Positions 34,458 to 43,043 of a stretch of 64,000 nt of DNA are shown in pieces (the first letter of the stretch is position 1; each line of letters begins with the position of its first letter). Under the pieces are notes generated by a model. That model saw nothing but the letters and a program-made list of their open reading frames with translations. It ran no database searches and was not told the origin of the DNA. Location of the stretch: positions 1,178,001-1,242,000 of the forward strand of contig CP000699.1 in assembly GCA_000016765.1 (NCBI GenBank), written 5' to 3'. The stretch comes from Rhizorhabdus wittichii RW1 (GTDB lineage Bacteria; Pseudomonadota; Alphaproteobacteria; Sphingomonadales; Sphingomonadaceae). A program made the translations under genes and the position numbers.

Positions 34458-36011
34458 ATGAACAAGCATCTCAAAAGCCTTTATTGCCTGGGAGCCATGC
34501 TGGTCGTCGTCGGCGGCGGCACCGCCTGGGCGCTGCCCCCCGTCGAAGCGGTCAGTCCTTGCCCCGGGAATGGGGGTCCCGAAGAGAGTGGCCAGACGTC
34601 CGTGACGGAACATCGCTTCGCGGCCGGTGGGAAGAATTTCAGCTATACCGCCAAGGCTGGAACCATGGTGATCCGCGACAAGGCGGGCCATCCTACCGCC
34701 GAGATCGGCTACACCTCCTATGCGCGGCCCAGCGTCAAGGGCGGCGCGGTGCGGCCGGTGATCTTCGCCTTCAATGGCGGCCCCGGATCGTCGTCGGTAT
34801 GGCTGCATGTCGGCATGCTCGGGCCCAAGCGGGTCGAAGCCAATGACGCCGGCCCGACGCCGCTTTCCCGGCTCAAGGTGGTCGACAACCCGTCGACCAT
34901 GCTCGACAAGGCGGATCTGGTCCTTATCGATCCCGTCGGAACCGGCTTCGGCCGCGCCATTTGCGGCAAGAAGGATAATGATTTCTGGTCGGTCGATGCC
35001 GACGCGGAATCGATCGGCCGGTTCATCACCCAATATCTTGGGCAAAACGATCTGTGGGCTGCGCCCAAATATATTCTCGGTGAAAGCTACGGCACGATCC
35101 GGGCAGCGGTCGTGCTCAACTGGCTTCGTTCGCAGCGGGTCAGTTTCAACGGCGTGATCATGCTCGGCATCGCCACCGATATCGAGATCATCCACACTCA
35201 GCTTCCCGGTAACGACCGGCCCTATCCGGTGTTCGTGCCGGGTTTCGCTGCAGCGGCCTGGTATCACAAGCTCGTGCCGGCATCGTCCGGGCCGCTCGAG
35301 CCATTTCTCGAGGAAGCACGGCGTTTCGCGCTTGGTCCCTATGCGGCCGCACTGCTGAGGGGCAATGCCTTGCCCGATGCCGAATTCGACGCGATCGCAC
35401 GCGAAATGGCTCGTTTCACCGGCCTTTCGGTGGAGTATGTCAAAGCTTCGAACCTGCGTGTTTCGGAATTCGCCTATGGCCAGGAGGCGATGCGCGCGCG
35501 GGGCAAGACGATAAGCCGGCTCGATTCACGTTATGTCGGCGATACACAGGACACCACGCAGAAGCTGGTCGACTATGATCCGATCTTGTCGTTCCTCGGC
35601 ACGGCCTACACCACCGCGTTCAACGATTATTATCGCCGCGACCTCAAGGTCGGGATCGACCGGTCCTATAATATCCTCAACGACGATGCCGGCTGGAAGT
35701 TCGACATGACGCACCAGCCGATCGGCGCGCCGCCGGACTATGCCCAGCCCATCGTGAATGCGAATGTCGATCTCGCGACCGTGATGACCCAGGATCCCAA
35801 TCTGCGCATGCTGGTGCTGGCAGGCTATTTCGACCTTGGCTCAACCTTTACCGCGGCCGAATATATGGTCGCCCACATCCAGATGCCGCAATCCGCGCAA
35901 TCTCGCATCTCGATGAAATACTATATGTCCGGCCACATGATCTACGCGCATGAGCCATCGCTTCGACAGATGAAGAAGGACATCGATCAGTTCATGGCTG
36001 CAGGTCAATAG
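34458..36011 (+). CDS. S10 family serine carboxypeptidase-like protein, secreted
   Basis: A 517-residue protein with a signal peptide (LYCLGAMLVVVGGGTAWA). It carries FNGGPGSSSVWLHVGMLGP, nucleophile Ser in GESYGTIRAA, an Asp in GYFDLGSTF and the His in MSGHMIYAHEP, a full S10 triad. It is paralogous to the S10 protein at 24508-26124. The start follows GGAGC. It lies 117 bp after the receptor gene and 78 bp before the aldehyde dehydrogenase. It probably trims an imported or surface-bound peptide conjugate in the periplasm. Confidence 0.88.
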   Translation: MNKHLKSLYCLGAMLVVVGGGTAWALPPVEAVSPCPGNGGPEESGQTSVTEHRFAAGGKNFSYTAKAGTMVIRDKAGHPTAEIGYTSYARPSVKGGAVRPVIFAFNGGPGSSSVWLHVGMLGPKRVEANDAGPTPLSRLKVVDNPSTMLDKADLVLIDPVGTGFGRAICGKKDNDFWSVDADAESIGRFITQYLGQNDLWAAPKYILGESYGTIRAAVVLNWLRSQRVSFNGVIMLGIATDIEIIHTQLPGNDRPYPVFVPGFAAAAWYHKLVPASSGPLEPFLEEARRFALGPYAAALLRGNALPDAEFDAIAREMARFTGLSVEYVKASNLRVSEFAYGQEAMRARGKTISRLDSRYVGDTQDTTQKLVDYDPILSFLGTAYTTAFNDYYRRDLKVGIDRSYNILNDDAGWKFDMTHQPIGAPPDYAQPIVNANVDLATVMTQDPNLRMLVLAGYFDLGSTFTAAEYMVAHIQMPQSAQSRISMKYYMSGHMIYAHEPSLRQMKKDIDQFMAAGQ

Positions 36012-36089
36012 CGTGACGCCATGACCTCTTTGTAAGCCGCTTGCTGGAACATGTTCATATCCGCTGGACGCCGTCCAAGGAGATCGTCG

Positions 36090-37490
36090 ATGACCCAAAT
36101 CTTCACCCGCCGGAACCCCGTAACGGGCGAGGTCGTGACCGAAGCGAAGGCGTTCAGCGTCGCGGATGCGAACAGCGCCGTGGATGCCGCTGCCGCCGCC
36201 TTTCCGATCTGGTCGACGCTCGGCCCCAATGCTCGGCGAGCAGCACTCGCCAAAGCGGCCGAAGCGCTTGCGAGCAGGCGTGATGCCTTCATCGAGGCGA
36301 TGCAGGACGAGATCGGGGCGACCGAAGGCTGGGCGCATTTCAATTGGAAGCTCGCGGTCGACATGGTCCGCGAGGCGGCCGCCCTTACGACGCAGATCGG
36401 AGGCGAAGTCATCCCGTCCGACAAGCCCGGCTGTATCGCGATGGCGGTACGGGAACCGGTTGGCGTGCTGCTCGGCATCGCGCCGTGGAACGCACCGATC
36501 ATCCTCGGCGTCCGGGCCGTCGCGACCCCGCTCGCCTGCGGCAATACCGTGGTGCTGAAGGCCAGCGAGCAATGCCCCCGCACCCACATGCTGATCGCAG
36601 AAGCATTCGCCGAAGCACTACCCGCCGGTGCGGTCAGCATCGTCACCAACGCGCCCGCCGATGCATCGGAGATCGTCGGCGTGTTGATCGACCATCCACA
36701 GGTCCGCCGCATCAACTTCACGGGCTCGACGGCGATCGGCAAGATCATCGCCCAGCGCGCGGCCGGCCATCTCAAGCCCGTGCTGCTCGAACTGGGCGGC
36801 AAGGCGCCGATCCTGGTCCTCGAGGATGCCGACCTCGACGAAGCGGTCAAGGCAGCGGCATTCGGCGCCTTCATGAACCAGGGGCAGATCTGCATGTCGA
36901 CCGAGCGGATCATCGTCGTCGAGGCGGTGGCCGACGCATTCGTCGAGCGATTCAAGGCCAAGGTCGACACTATGGCGGTCGGCGATCCGCGCGAGGCCGA
37001 GACGGCGCTCGGCGCCGTCATCGATCGAAAAACGGTCGAGCACGTACGGTCGCTGATTGATGACGCGACTCAAGCCGGGGCGGTGCAGATAAATGGTGGC
37101 GATGCCGATGGCGTTTTGATGCCCGCCCATGTCGTTGATCATGTAACGCCTGAGATGAAGCTGTTTCGCGACGAGGCCTTCGGCCCTGTCGTCGCGGTGA
37201 TCCGCGCGCGCGACGAGCGTCACGCCATCGCGCTCGCAAACGACACCGAATACGGCCTCTCCGCTTCCGTCTTCACCCGCGACACCGCGCGCGGCCTGAC
37301 AGTCGCCCGGCAGATCAAGTCGGGCATCTGCCACATCAACGGTCCGACGGTACATGATGAGGCCCAGATGCCGTTTGGCGGGGTCAAGGCTTCGGGCTAT
37401 GGCCGCTTCGGCGGTAAGGCAGGGATCGATGCCTTCACCGAGCTGCGCTGGATAACGATAGAAACTGAGCCCGGCCATTATCCGATTTGA
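36090..37490 (+). CDS. aldehyde dehydrogenase, vanillin/salicylaldehyde dehydrogenase-like
   Basis: A 466-residue NAD(P)-dependent enzyme. Catalytic Cys268 lies in GQICMSTERI and the general base Glu234 in LELGGKAP; the cofactor loop is NFTGSTAIGK. The motif around the Cys and the short N-terminus fit the aromatic aldehyde group (vanillin, salicylaldehyde and benzaldehyde dehydrogenases). AAGGAG precedes the ATG at 36090. With the aldolase and pcaHGBL on the same island it would turn a hydroxylated benzaldehyde into protocatechuate or a precursor; that link is inference. Confidence 0.88.
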   Translation: MTQIFTRRNPVTGEVVTEAKAFSVADANSAVDAAAAAFPIWSTLGPNARRAALAKAAEALASRRDAFIEAMQDEIGATEGWAHFNWKLAVDMVREAAALTTQIGGEVIPSDKPGCIAMAVREPVGVLLGIAPWNAPIILGVRAVATPLACGNTVVLKASEQCPRTHMLIAEAFAEALPAGAVSIVTNAPADASEIVGVLIDHPQVRRINFTGSTAIGKIIAQRAAGHLKPVLLELGGKAPILVLEDADLDEAVKAAAFGAFMNQGQICMSTERIIVVEAVADAFVERFKAKVDTMAVGDPREAETALGAVIDRKTVEHVRSLIDDATQAGAVQINGGDADGVLMPAHVVDHVTPEMKLFRDEAFGPVVAVIRARDERHAIALANDTEYGLSASVFTRDTARGLTVARQIKSGICHINGPTVHDEAQMPFGGVKASGYGRFGGKAGIDAFTELRWITIETEPGHYPI

Positions 37491-38030
37491 ACTGGGCTGG
37501 GTCGCGCTCATGACAATGGTTTAACCAGCAGCAGCTCCGCAGTAGAATACGTTAAGATTAGCCTCTAATGACCTTCAACGATTTCAAGATGCAGGGAAGA
37601 AGGAACAAGATTCGAAAGGATCTCGGTCTGGAACCCATCTACCTCCGCGGCGAAGGACAGCCGAGCGCAGCACGGATGGCCCCGAGCCGCCGCTCCCGCA
37701 GGCGATAGCCGAGGAAGCGGAACAGCTACCCTGTGGCATCCGGTATTCCCACGATTTTCCTTTGAACCTTGCGTCCCAACGCACAGTACTATGCGCCTGG
37801 ATGCACAGTAACTATGCGTCCGCAGTGCTGAGCGAGTATGTGTTCCTTAGCCACAACGTTCGCCGCGTCGGGAAGTACCCGCTTATAGCACGTTGCGCTA
37901 AAGACATGGCTAAAAAGCTGCCTGGACGCGATGAATCCTACTATTTCAACCTCTGCGACGACCTCGTTAAGACGGTCTACGCGGCGCTGACGCCGCCTGC
38001 ACAGCCGGGTCCATATTGGGCACCAGGACA
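37491..38030. other. island right-end region, mostly non-coding
   Basis: About 540 bp after the aldehyde dehydrogenase. From 37491 to about 37760 I find no convincing coding signal; short frames on both strands have no family likeness. From 37762 a possible small gene (listed separately) runs into the IS5 remnant. The base composition is clearly less GC-rich than in the cargo genes. Confidence 0.4.
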
Positions 38031-38034
38031 TTAG
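37762..38034 (+). CDS. hypothetical protein, 90 residues
   Basis: A small frame with a non-GC-biased, protein-like composition (YASAVLSEYVFLSHNVRRVGK, DESYYFNLCDDLVKTVYAAL). I do not recognise a family. No good ribosome site precedes the first start at 37762; an ATG at 37801 is another possibility. Its last codons coincide with the end of the IS5-type transposase remnant on the other strand, so the C-terminus may be altered by the insertion. The real existence of this gene is uncertain. Confidence 0.35.
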   Translation: MNLASQRTVLCAWMHSNYASAVLSEYVFLSHNVRRVGKYPLIARCAKDMAKKLPGRDESYYFNLCDDLVKTVYAALTPPAQPGPYWAPGH

Positions 38035-38276
38035 GCAGCGTGGACAAATTTCAGCCCGTATCTGGCAGTGGCGATATGGACCATGCTGAAGAAATTATTG
38101 GCCAGTTGGTCGTAGCAGATAGCGACGACCCGGTTGATCTTGAGATGGCCGAACACGCGCTCGATGCGCTTGCGCTGCCTGTCGAGCGCGCGGTCAGCCG
38201 CATCCCACCGCATGACGCTGCTTGTCCAGGGGGCAATCCTAAAGGCGTGTGTGGCCTTCCTATCGAGGCTTCTCAA
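38031..38276 (-). pseudogene. IS5-family transposase, C-terminal remnant
   Basis: The open frame reads QRKRIERVFGHLKINRVVAICYDQLANNFFSMVHIATARYG, the characteristic C-terminal part of DDE transposases of the IS5 type, with the Glu of the DDE triad in the RIER segment. Everything N-terminal (both catalytic Asp regions) is absent; the sequence upstream changes to the promoter of the 38301 gene. It is a dead fragment that records an IS insertion near the island's right end. Confidence 0.7.
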
Positions 38277-38300
38277 GCCTTGGCCACCAGGGGAGTGAGA

Positions 38301-38822
38301 ATGAAGACAGATATCAAGCGCCTATTGTGGGTGCTCGCGGTACTTTTCGTCCTCTACCAAATCAGCAAAATGGGAGCTCCCTCATCGCCTCCAAGCCTGC
38401 TGCCGCCAGAGCAATCGGCATTCATCGATGCAAAACGCGAAGCGAGTAGAAATTACGACCTTGCCCCCAACGATTTGGTAAAGACAGAAATTGCTGACCA
38501 GTGGGCCCGTGACGTATGCCGGATGCCCCCCTCCCCTGACATCAGAGGTTGGAAGGGAAGGGTAAGATCCATCATTTCAGGGTTCGAACAACCGCTGATA
38601 TTTCTTGATATCGGGGAAAATATTTCCCTTAGCTCCAGCGTTCCTAGCGGCCCCATACTCGACGCCGTGCGCACAATGCGCAAAGGCGACGAGGTTGTGT
38701 TTTCAGGACAGTTTCGGCCCGACGGAGAAGGCTGCCCGGTCAAGCTCATCGGTGTCTATGAAGAGACGCGCGTACATAAACCTTCATTCGAGATCGAACT
38801 CTTCTCGATCGCCGCGCAATAG
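38301..38822 (+). CDS. hypothetical membrane-anchored protein
   Basis: A 173-residue protein. It has an N-terminal hydrophobic helix (about residues 8-22, LLWVLAVLFVLYQIS) that would anchor it in the inner membrane, then a hydrophilic periplasmic part with one Cys in RDVCRMPP and another in EGCPVKL, possibly a disulfide. The stretch from about 85 (GWKGRVRSIISGFEQPLIFLDIG ... GDEVVFSGQFRPDGEGCPV) looks like an OB-type beta barrel. No family is recognised. GGGGAG precedes the ATG at 38301; a longer open frame upstream crosses the transposase remnant and is not used. It is the last gene before the right island repeat. Confidence 0.6.
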   Translation: MKTDIKRLLWVLAVLFVLYQISKMGAPSSPPSLLPPEQSAFIDAKREASRNYDLAPNDLVKTEIADQWARDVCRMPPSPDIRGWKGRVRSIISGFEQPLIFLDIGENISLSSSVPSGPILDAVRTMRKGDEVVFSGQFRPDGEGCPVKLIGVYEETRVHKPSFEIELFSIAAQ

Positions 38823-38978
38823 CCCGTCTTTCAACGCAGCGCACCGGCAACTGAACGCGATTCTTGATCAAAGATCGACCGTCTCAATTTTCGATCGATA
38901 TTACCCGGAGCGTTACCCGAATCCTGGGATGAGCAAGCGCTTAACCCACAACCCATCTCTAATGGGTTGATATATAAG

Positions 38979-39059
<81 letters not shown>

Positions 39060-39184
39060 ACTGCCAGCGTTTGCGGGCATGCCGGAGAGGTGATCTCCGG
39101 CGGTGTGGCGCGCCTATGGACAATGCTGCGGCCCACGTCAAGGCGGCTTGCCGATCATCTTTCGATAAGTCTATCGATCGTGCG

Positions 39185-39352
39185 ATGAAGAAGGCCGAAC
39201 CCCAGCCCGCCGACGCCAAATCCGCCACCGACCGCGCCGCGCGGCTGGCGCAGGCGTTGCGCGCGAACCTCCACCGCCGCAAGGCGCAGGCGCGGGCGAT
39301 CGACGATGGCGCGGACGGCGGGGAGGAAAGCGCCGGAAAGCCCGGTCAGTAG
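39185..39352 (+). CDS. small basic protein, 55 residues
   Basis: A short Ala- and Arg-rich protein (MKKAEPQPADAKSATDRAARLAQALRANLHRRKAQARA) ending in an acidic tail. Proteins with an ALRANLxRRKAQARA core are common as unnamed small genes in sphingomonads, in my recollection. No function is known to me. It overlaps the end of the convergent CAP gene (39346) by a few bases, and no strong ribosome site is visible. Confidence 0.5.
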   Translation: MKKAEPQPADAKSATDRAARLAQALRANLHRRKAQARAIDDGADGGEESAGKPGQ

Positions 39353-39885
39353 GGCTTTTCGCCGATCACGTTGCCGCCCTCCAGATAGCGGCAGACCAGC
39401 ACCTCGTCCTCCTCGCCCGTCGCGATCGCGCAGCCGACCTCGGTCGTCGATCGCCAGATCAGCTGGGTATAATGGCCGACGTCGCGCCACTGGCCGGTGG
39501 TGCTGTTGCGCGGGAACGGACCGTTGACGAAGATCTTCCGCTCGTCGACCCACAGGTTCACCATCTGCTCGGGCGTGTAATAGCCCTTGGTGCCGCGCCA
39601 GAGATTCTCGCCCTCCTCGCCGTCGGTCGGGTCGATATAGTCGGCGGTGTCGCTATGCTCCAACCCCTCGATCTGGGTGAGCTGCCGCGCCCATTCGAGC
39701 GACTGGCGGGCGAGCTTGTCGCTCCATTTCAGCGGCGGGATGCCCAGCCGCGCCCGCTCCGCATTATGCGCGGCGAGCAGGCGCTGGTTGAGGTCCTGCG
39801 GCGTCCAGAGCGGCGCGGCTCCATGCGCGGCGGTGCAGGCCGACGCGATCAGAAGGCCCGTCATGATCCGGCGTAACGGCTGCAT
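39346..39885 (-). CDS. CAP (SCP/PR-1) domain protein, secreted
   Basis: A 179-residue protein with a signal peptide (MQPLRRIMTGLLIASACTAAHG). The CAP signatures are HNAERARLGIPPLKWSDKLA, GENLWRG, GHYTQLIWRSTTEVGCA and VCRYLEGGNVIGEKPY, with the His/Glu cavity residues present. Bacterial CAP proteins are periplasmic or extracellular; lipid binding is known for some members. A single-gene unit, convergent with the small gene at 39185. Confidence 0.9.
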   Translation of the reverse strand: MQPLRRIMTGLLIASACTAAHGAAPLWTPQDLNQRLLAAHNAERARLGIPPLKWSDKLARQSLEWARQLTQIEGLEHSDTADYIDPTDGEEGENLWRGTKGYYTPEQMVNLWVDERKIFVNGPFPRNSTTGQWRDVGHYTQLIWRSTTEVGCAIATGEEDEVLVCRYLEGGNVIGEKPY

Positions 39886-39975
39886 CTCGCGCGTCGCCCA
39901 ATTCCCCCTGCCCCGGCGCCGAAAGCTCTGCCCCGGCCGGTGGAAAGGCCCGACTCATCGCAACGGCGGTGAACC

Positions 39976-41781
39976 TTAAGGTCGGCTATCGCCGCTTTCA
40001 AGCAAGGGCGCGGTCTGCCGCCGCAGCCAGGCCGCCGCATCGCCGTCGAGCTGCGGGCCGACCACCGCGTTCACCTGGGCATGATAGGCGTCGATCCAGG
40101 CGATCTCGCCCGCGTCGAGCATCGCCGTGTCGATCAGCGCGCGCTCATAGGGGGCGAAGGTCAGCGTCTCGAAGCCGAGCATCTCCTTCTCCGCCCCGTC
40201 GATCGCCTGCGGCACGGTGAGGATCAGATTCTCGATCCGGATGCCATATTCGCCGGCCTTGTAATAACCGGGCTCGTTCGAGAGGATCATGCCGGGCTGG
40301 AGCGGTTCGTCGCCGCCACCGAAGGTCGCGATCCGCTGCGGCCCCTCATGCACCGACAGATAGGCGCCGACGCCGTGACCGGTGCCGTGGGCATAGTCGA
40401 GCCCCGCCGCCCACAGATATTGCCGCGCGAGGATGTCGAGCTGCCCGCCGCGCGTCCCGTGGGGGAAGACGGCGCGGGCGATCGCGACATGGCCCTTGAG
40501 CACGCGGGTGTAGCGGTCGCGCATCTCCCGCGTCGGCGTGCCGATCGCGACGGTGCGGGTGACGTCGGTGGTGCCGTCCTGATATTGCCCCCCCGAATCG
40601 ACCAGGTAGAGCGAATTGGGCTCCAGCACCCGCTTGGTCTCGTCGCTGGCGCGATAGTGGACGACCGCGCCGTTGGGCCCCGCGCCCGAGATGGTGTCGA
40701 ACGACAGGTCCTTGAGCAGGCCGCCCTCGGCGCGCAGCGCCTGCAGCTTGTCGGAGGCCTGGATCTCGTCGAGCCTGCCCTTGGGCGCCTCGACCGACAG
40801 CCAGTGGAGGAAGCGGCTGAGCGCCGCCCCGTCGCGCGCCTGCGCGGCCTTGTGCCCGGCGATCTCGACCGGGTTCTTGATCGCCTTGGGCAGGACGACC
40901 GGATCGCGTTCCTCGATCAGCCGGGCCTTGCCCGCCTCCAGCGCTGCGAAGATCGCCGCCACCGCGCGCTCGGGGTCGACCGCGACGGTCTTGCCCTCGA
41001 GCGCCTCGAGCGCGGCTTCGAAGGCGGCGCGATCGTGCAGCCGCACGCCATTGCCGAGATGGGCGCGCACCGCGTCGTCGATCTTGTCGGGGGCGACATA
41101 GAGGTCGGCGGTCGCATCGTCATGGACCACCGCATAGGCCAGCGCCACCGGCGTCCGGTCGACATCCTGGCCGCGGATGTTGAACGCCCAGGCGATCGAA
41201 TCGAGCGCGGAGAGCACCGCCGCGTCGGCCCCCTTCGCGGTCAGCCAGTCGGCGATGTCGGCGCGCTTGGCGGCCGACGACTTGCCGGTCAGCTCGTCGG
41301 GCTGCACCACCAGCCGCGCCTTCGACGGCGCCGGCCGATCGGGCCAGATCGCGTCGACCGGATTGGTGTCGACCGCGACCAGCTCGGCGCCCTTCGCCGC
41401 CAGCGCCTTGCGCGCCGCCGTCACCCAGCCCCTGGTGTGCAGCCAGGGATCATAGCCGATCCGCCCGCCGCCGGGGGCATGCTCCTCCAGCCATTGCGCG
41501 GTGCTGGTCTGCGGCACCGACTGGTAGCTCCAATGCTTGCCGTCGACCTGCTCGCGCACCTGCAGCGTGTAGCGCCCGTCGACGAAGATCGCCGCCTCCG
41601 CCGGCAGCACCACGGCGGAGCCCGCCGACCCCTGGAAGCCGGTCAGCCAGGCGAGCCGCTGCGCATAGGCACCGACATATTCGCTCATATGCTCGTCGGT
41701 CAGCGGCACGACGAAACCGTCCAGCTTGCGGCGCGCCAGTTCCTCGCGGAGCGCCTTCAGCCGATCTTCATGGGTGGACAT
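39976..41781 (-). CDS. Xaa-Pro aminopeptidase (aminopeptidase P, M24B)
   Basis: A 601-residue cytoplasmic metallopeptidase that removes N-terminal residues ahead of proline. Three-domain layout: two creatinase-like N-terminal domains (about 1-300) and the M24 domain. All five metal ligands are present: Asp in LVDSGG, Asp in TTDVTRT, His in GTGHGVGAYLSVHEG, Glu in LSNEPGYY and Glu in IRIENLIL. The length fits the eukaryote-like long form of aminopeptidase P common in alphaproteobacteria. Unlike the M24 protein at 840-2138, the ligands are canonical. Confidence 0.93.
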   Translation of the reverse strand: MSTHEDRLKALREELARRKLDGFVVPLTDEHMSEYVGAYAQRLAWLTGFQGSAGSAVVLPAEAAIFVDGRYTLQVREQVDGKHWSYQSVPQTSTAQWLEEHAPGGGRIGYDPWLHTRGWVTAARKALAAKGAELVAVDTNPVDAIWPDRPAPSKARLVVQPDELTGKSSAAKRADIADWLTAKGADAAVLSALDSIAWAFNIRGQDVDRTPVALAYAVVHDDATADLYVAPDKIDDAVRAHLGNGVRLHDRAAFEAALEALEGKTVAVDPERAVAAIFAALEAGKARLIEERDPVVLPKAIKNPVEIAGHKAAQARDGAALSRFLHWLSVEAPKGRLDEIQASDKLQALRAEGGLLKDLSFDTISGAGPNGAVVHYRASDETKRVLEPNSLYLVDSGGQYQDGTTDVTRTVAIGTPTREMRDRYTRVLKGHVAIARAVFPHGTRGGQLDILARQYLWAAGLDYAHGTGHGVGAYLSVHEGPQRIATFGGGDEPLQPGMILSNEPGYYKAGEYGIRIENLILTVPQAIDGAEKEMLGFETLTFAPYERALIDTAMLDAGEIAWIDAYHAQVNAVVGPQLDGDAAAWLRRQTAPLLESGDSRP

Positions 41782-41854
41782 GGAATGGGACCTCGATGCG
41801 GATATGCCGCCAAGATAGGCGCGGGCGAGGGTGGCGGCAACGCCTTCCCATCCA

Positions 41855-41949
41855 CCGTCATTCCGGCGAAAGCCGGAATCTCCCTGCCTTTCCGCGCTCG
41901 GGAGAAAGGACGAAGAAAAGAGAGATCCCGGCTTTCGCCGGGATGACGG
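41855..41949. repeat. paired inverted REP-like element / bidirectional terminator
   Basis: Two 28-bp arms (41855-41882 and 41922-41949) that are near-perfect inverse copies. Each is itself palindromic (CCGGCGAAAGCCGG and CCCGGCTTTCGCCGGG). It lies between the start of the aminopeptidase P gene and the end of the carbonic anhydrase gene, and closely resembles the element at 44079-44168. It is likely an intergenic repeat of the genome and may end the carbonic anhydrase transcript. Confidence 0.75.
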
Positions 41950-41964
41950 GATGATTGCGCGCGA

Positions 41965-42513
41965 TTATTCCGCCGGTTGCGCCTCGGCCAGCGCCTTGCG
42001 GTGCTTGCGGGCCTCGACGACATAGGCGGCGACGCCCTTCTGGTTGCCGGCCATTTCCTCGGGCGACAGGTCACGCATGTAGCGCGCCGGGCGGCCGCTC
42101 CAGAGCTGGCCGCTGGGGATGCGCTTGCCCGGCGTCAGCATCGCGCCGGCGGCGAGCATCGCGTCCGATTCGATCACGCAGCCGTCCATCACCACCGCGC
42201 CGAAGCCGACGAACGAGCGGTCGTGCAGCGTGCAGCCATGGACCATCGCCATATGGCCGATCAGCACGTCGTCGCCGATCACGGTCGGATGGGTGTGAGC
42301 GGATATGTGGATGACGCTGCCGTCCTGGACGTTGGTCCGCGCGCCGATGCGGATATAGTTGCCGTCGCCGCGCACGACGACATTGTACCACAGGCTCGAT
42401 TCCGCCCCGATCACGACATCGCCGATCACCCGCGCGCCGGGCGCGACGAAGGCGCTCTCGTCGATCGCCGGGGTGATGCCTTCATAGGTCAGGATGGTGG
42501 GTGCGTCGCTCAT
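41965..42513 (-). CDS. gamma-class carbonic anhydrase-like hexapeptide protein
   Basis: A 182-residue left-handed beta-helix protein of the gamma-carbonic anhydrase family. Zn ligands fit His in VIHISAHTH and His in GHMAMVHGC, with hexapeptide repeats IGDVVIGAESSLWYNVVVRGD and IGARTNVQDG. It probably equilibrates CO2 and bicarbonate or serves a related acyl function. The start is in a run ATGATGA that overlaps the stop of the upstream GNAT gene; 42516 is equally possible. Confidence 0.9.
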   Translation of the reverse strand: MSDAPTILTYEGITPAIDESAFVAPGARVIGDVVIGAESSLWYNVVVRGDGNYIRIGARTNVQDGSVIHISAHTHPTVIGDDVLIGHMAMVHGCTLHDRSFVGFGAVVMDGCVIESDAMLAAGAMLTPGKRIPSGQLWSGRPARYMRDLSPEEMAGNQKGVAAYVVEARKHRKALAEAQPAE

Positions 42514-43043
42514 CATGGTCTTTCGATGCTGTAGGTGACATGGGCTTTCAGCCGCTCCTCGAGGCCGGGCAGCGGATGATCGAAGTCGAGTCCGTGGCGC
42601 CGGGTCATGCCCAACCGCTCCATCAGCCCCCAGGAACGGACATTGGCGGGGACGGTGATCGCCCAGACGGCGTCGGCGTCGAGATGGCGCCAGGCCCAGT
42701 CGAGCGACGCCTGCGCCGCCTCGCGCGCATAACCCTGCCCCCAGAACGGCCGGGCGAGCCGCCAGCCGATCTCGACCCGGCCCTCGATCGGCGTTCCCGC
42801 CGCCCCTGGCTTGAGCCCGCAAAAGCCCATGAAGGCGCCGTCCTCGCGCCGCTCGATCGCCCAGAAGCAATGGCCATGCGCGTCGAGGAAGGCGTTCTGG
42901 CGCTCGATCGCCTGCGCGACATCGTCGACCGTCATCGGCGGGCCGAGGAATTCCATCACCGCCGGGTCGTTGCCCATCGCGGCGAAGGGCGCGGCGTCGC
43001 TTTCGCGCCAGCGGCGCAGGACCAGCCGCTCGGTGGCGATCAT
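42513..43043 (-). CDS. GNAT-family N-acetyltransferase (RimJ/RimL type)
   Basis: A 176-residue acetyltransferase. It opens with the RimJ-like ERLVLRRWRESDAAPF, and the acetyl-CoA loop is RLARPFWGQGYAREAA. The late conserved segment is NVRSWGLMERLGM. Substrate unknown; relatives act on N-terminal amino groups or small molecules. It overlaps hemB (stop 43040) and the carbonic anhydrase gene, forming a three-gene unit hemB-GNAT-carbonic anhydrase. Confidence 0.9.
   Translation of the reverse strand: MIATERLVLRRWRESDAAPFAAMGNDPAVMEFLGPPMTVDDVAQAIERQNAFLDAHGHCFWAIERREDGAFMGFCGLKPGAAGTPIEGRVEIGWRLARPFWGQGYAREAAQASLDWAWRHLDADAVWAITVPANVRSWGLMERLGMTRRHGLDFDHPLPGLEERLKAHVTYSIERP

Noticed and set aside
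17483-37490. The island as a chloramphenicol or nitroaromatic degradation cluster (aldolase, aldehyde dehydrogenase, protocatechuate genes)
   Set aside because: Nitrobenzoate reductase and hydroxylaminobenzoate lyase genes, needed to reach protocatechuate from a nitro-aryl compound, are not present on the island. The idea is not excluded if these lie elsewhere.
37584-37784. A minus-strand 66-codon frame after the aldehyde dehydrogenase
   Set aside because: No ribosome site, no recognisable motif, and a composition typical of chance frames.
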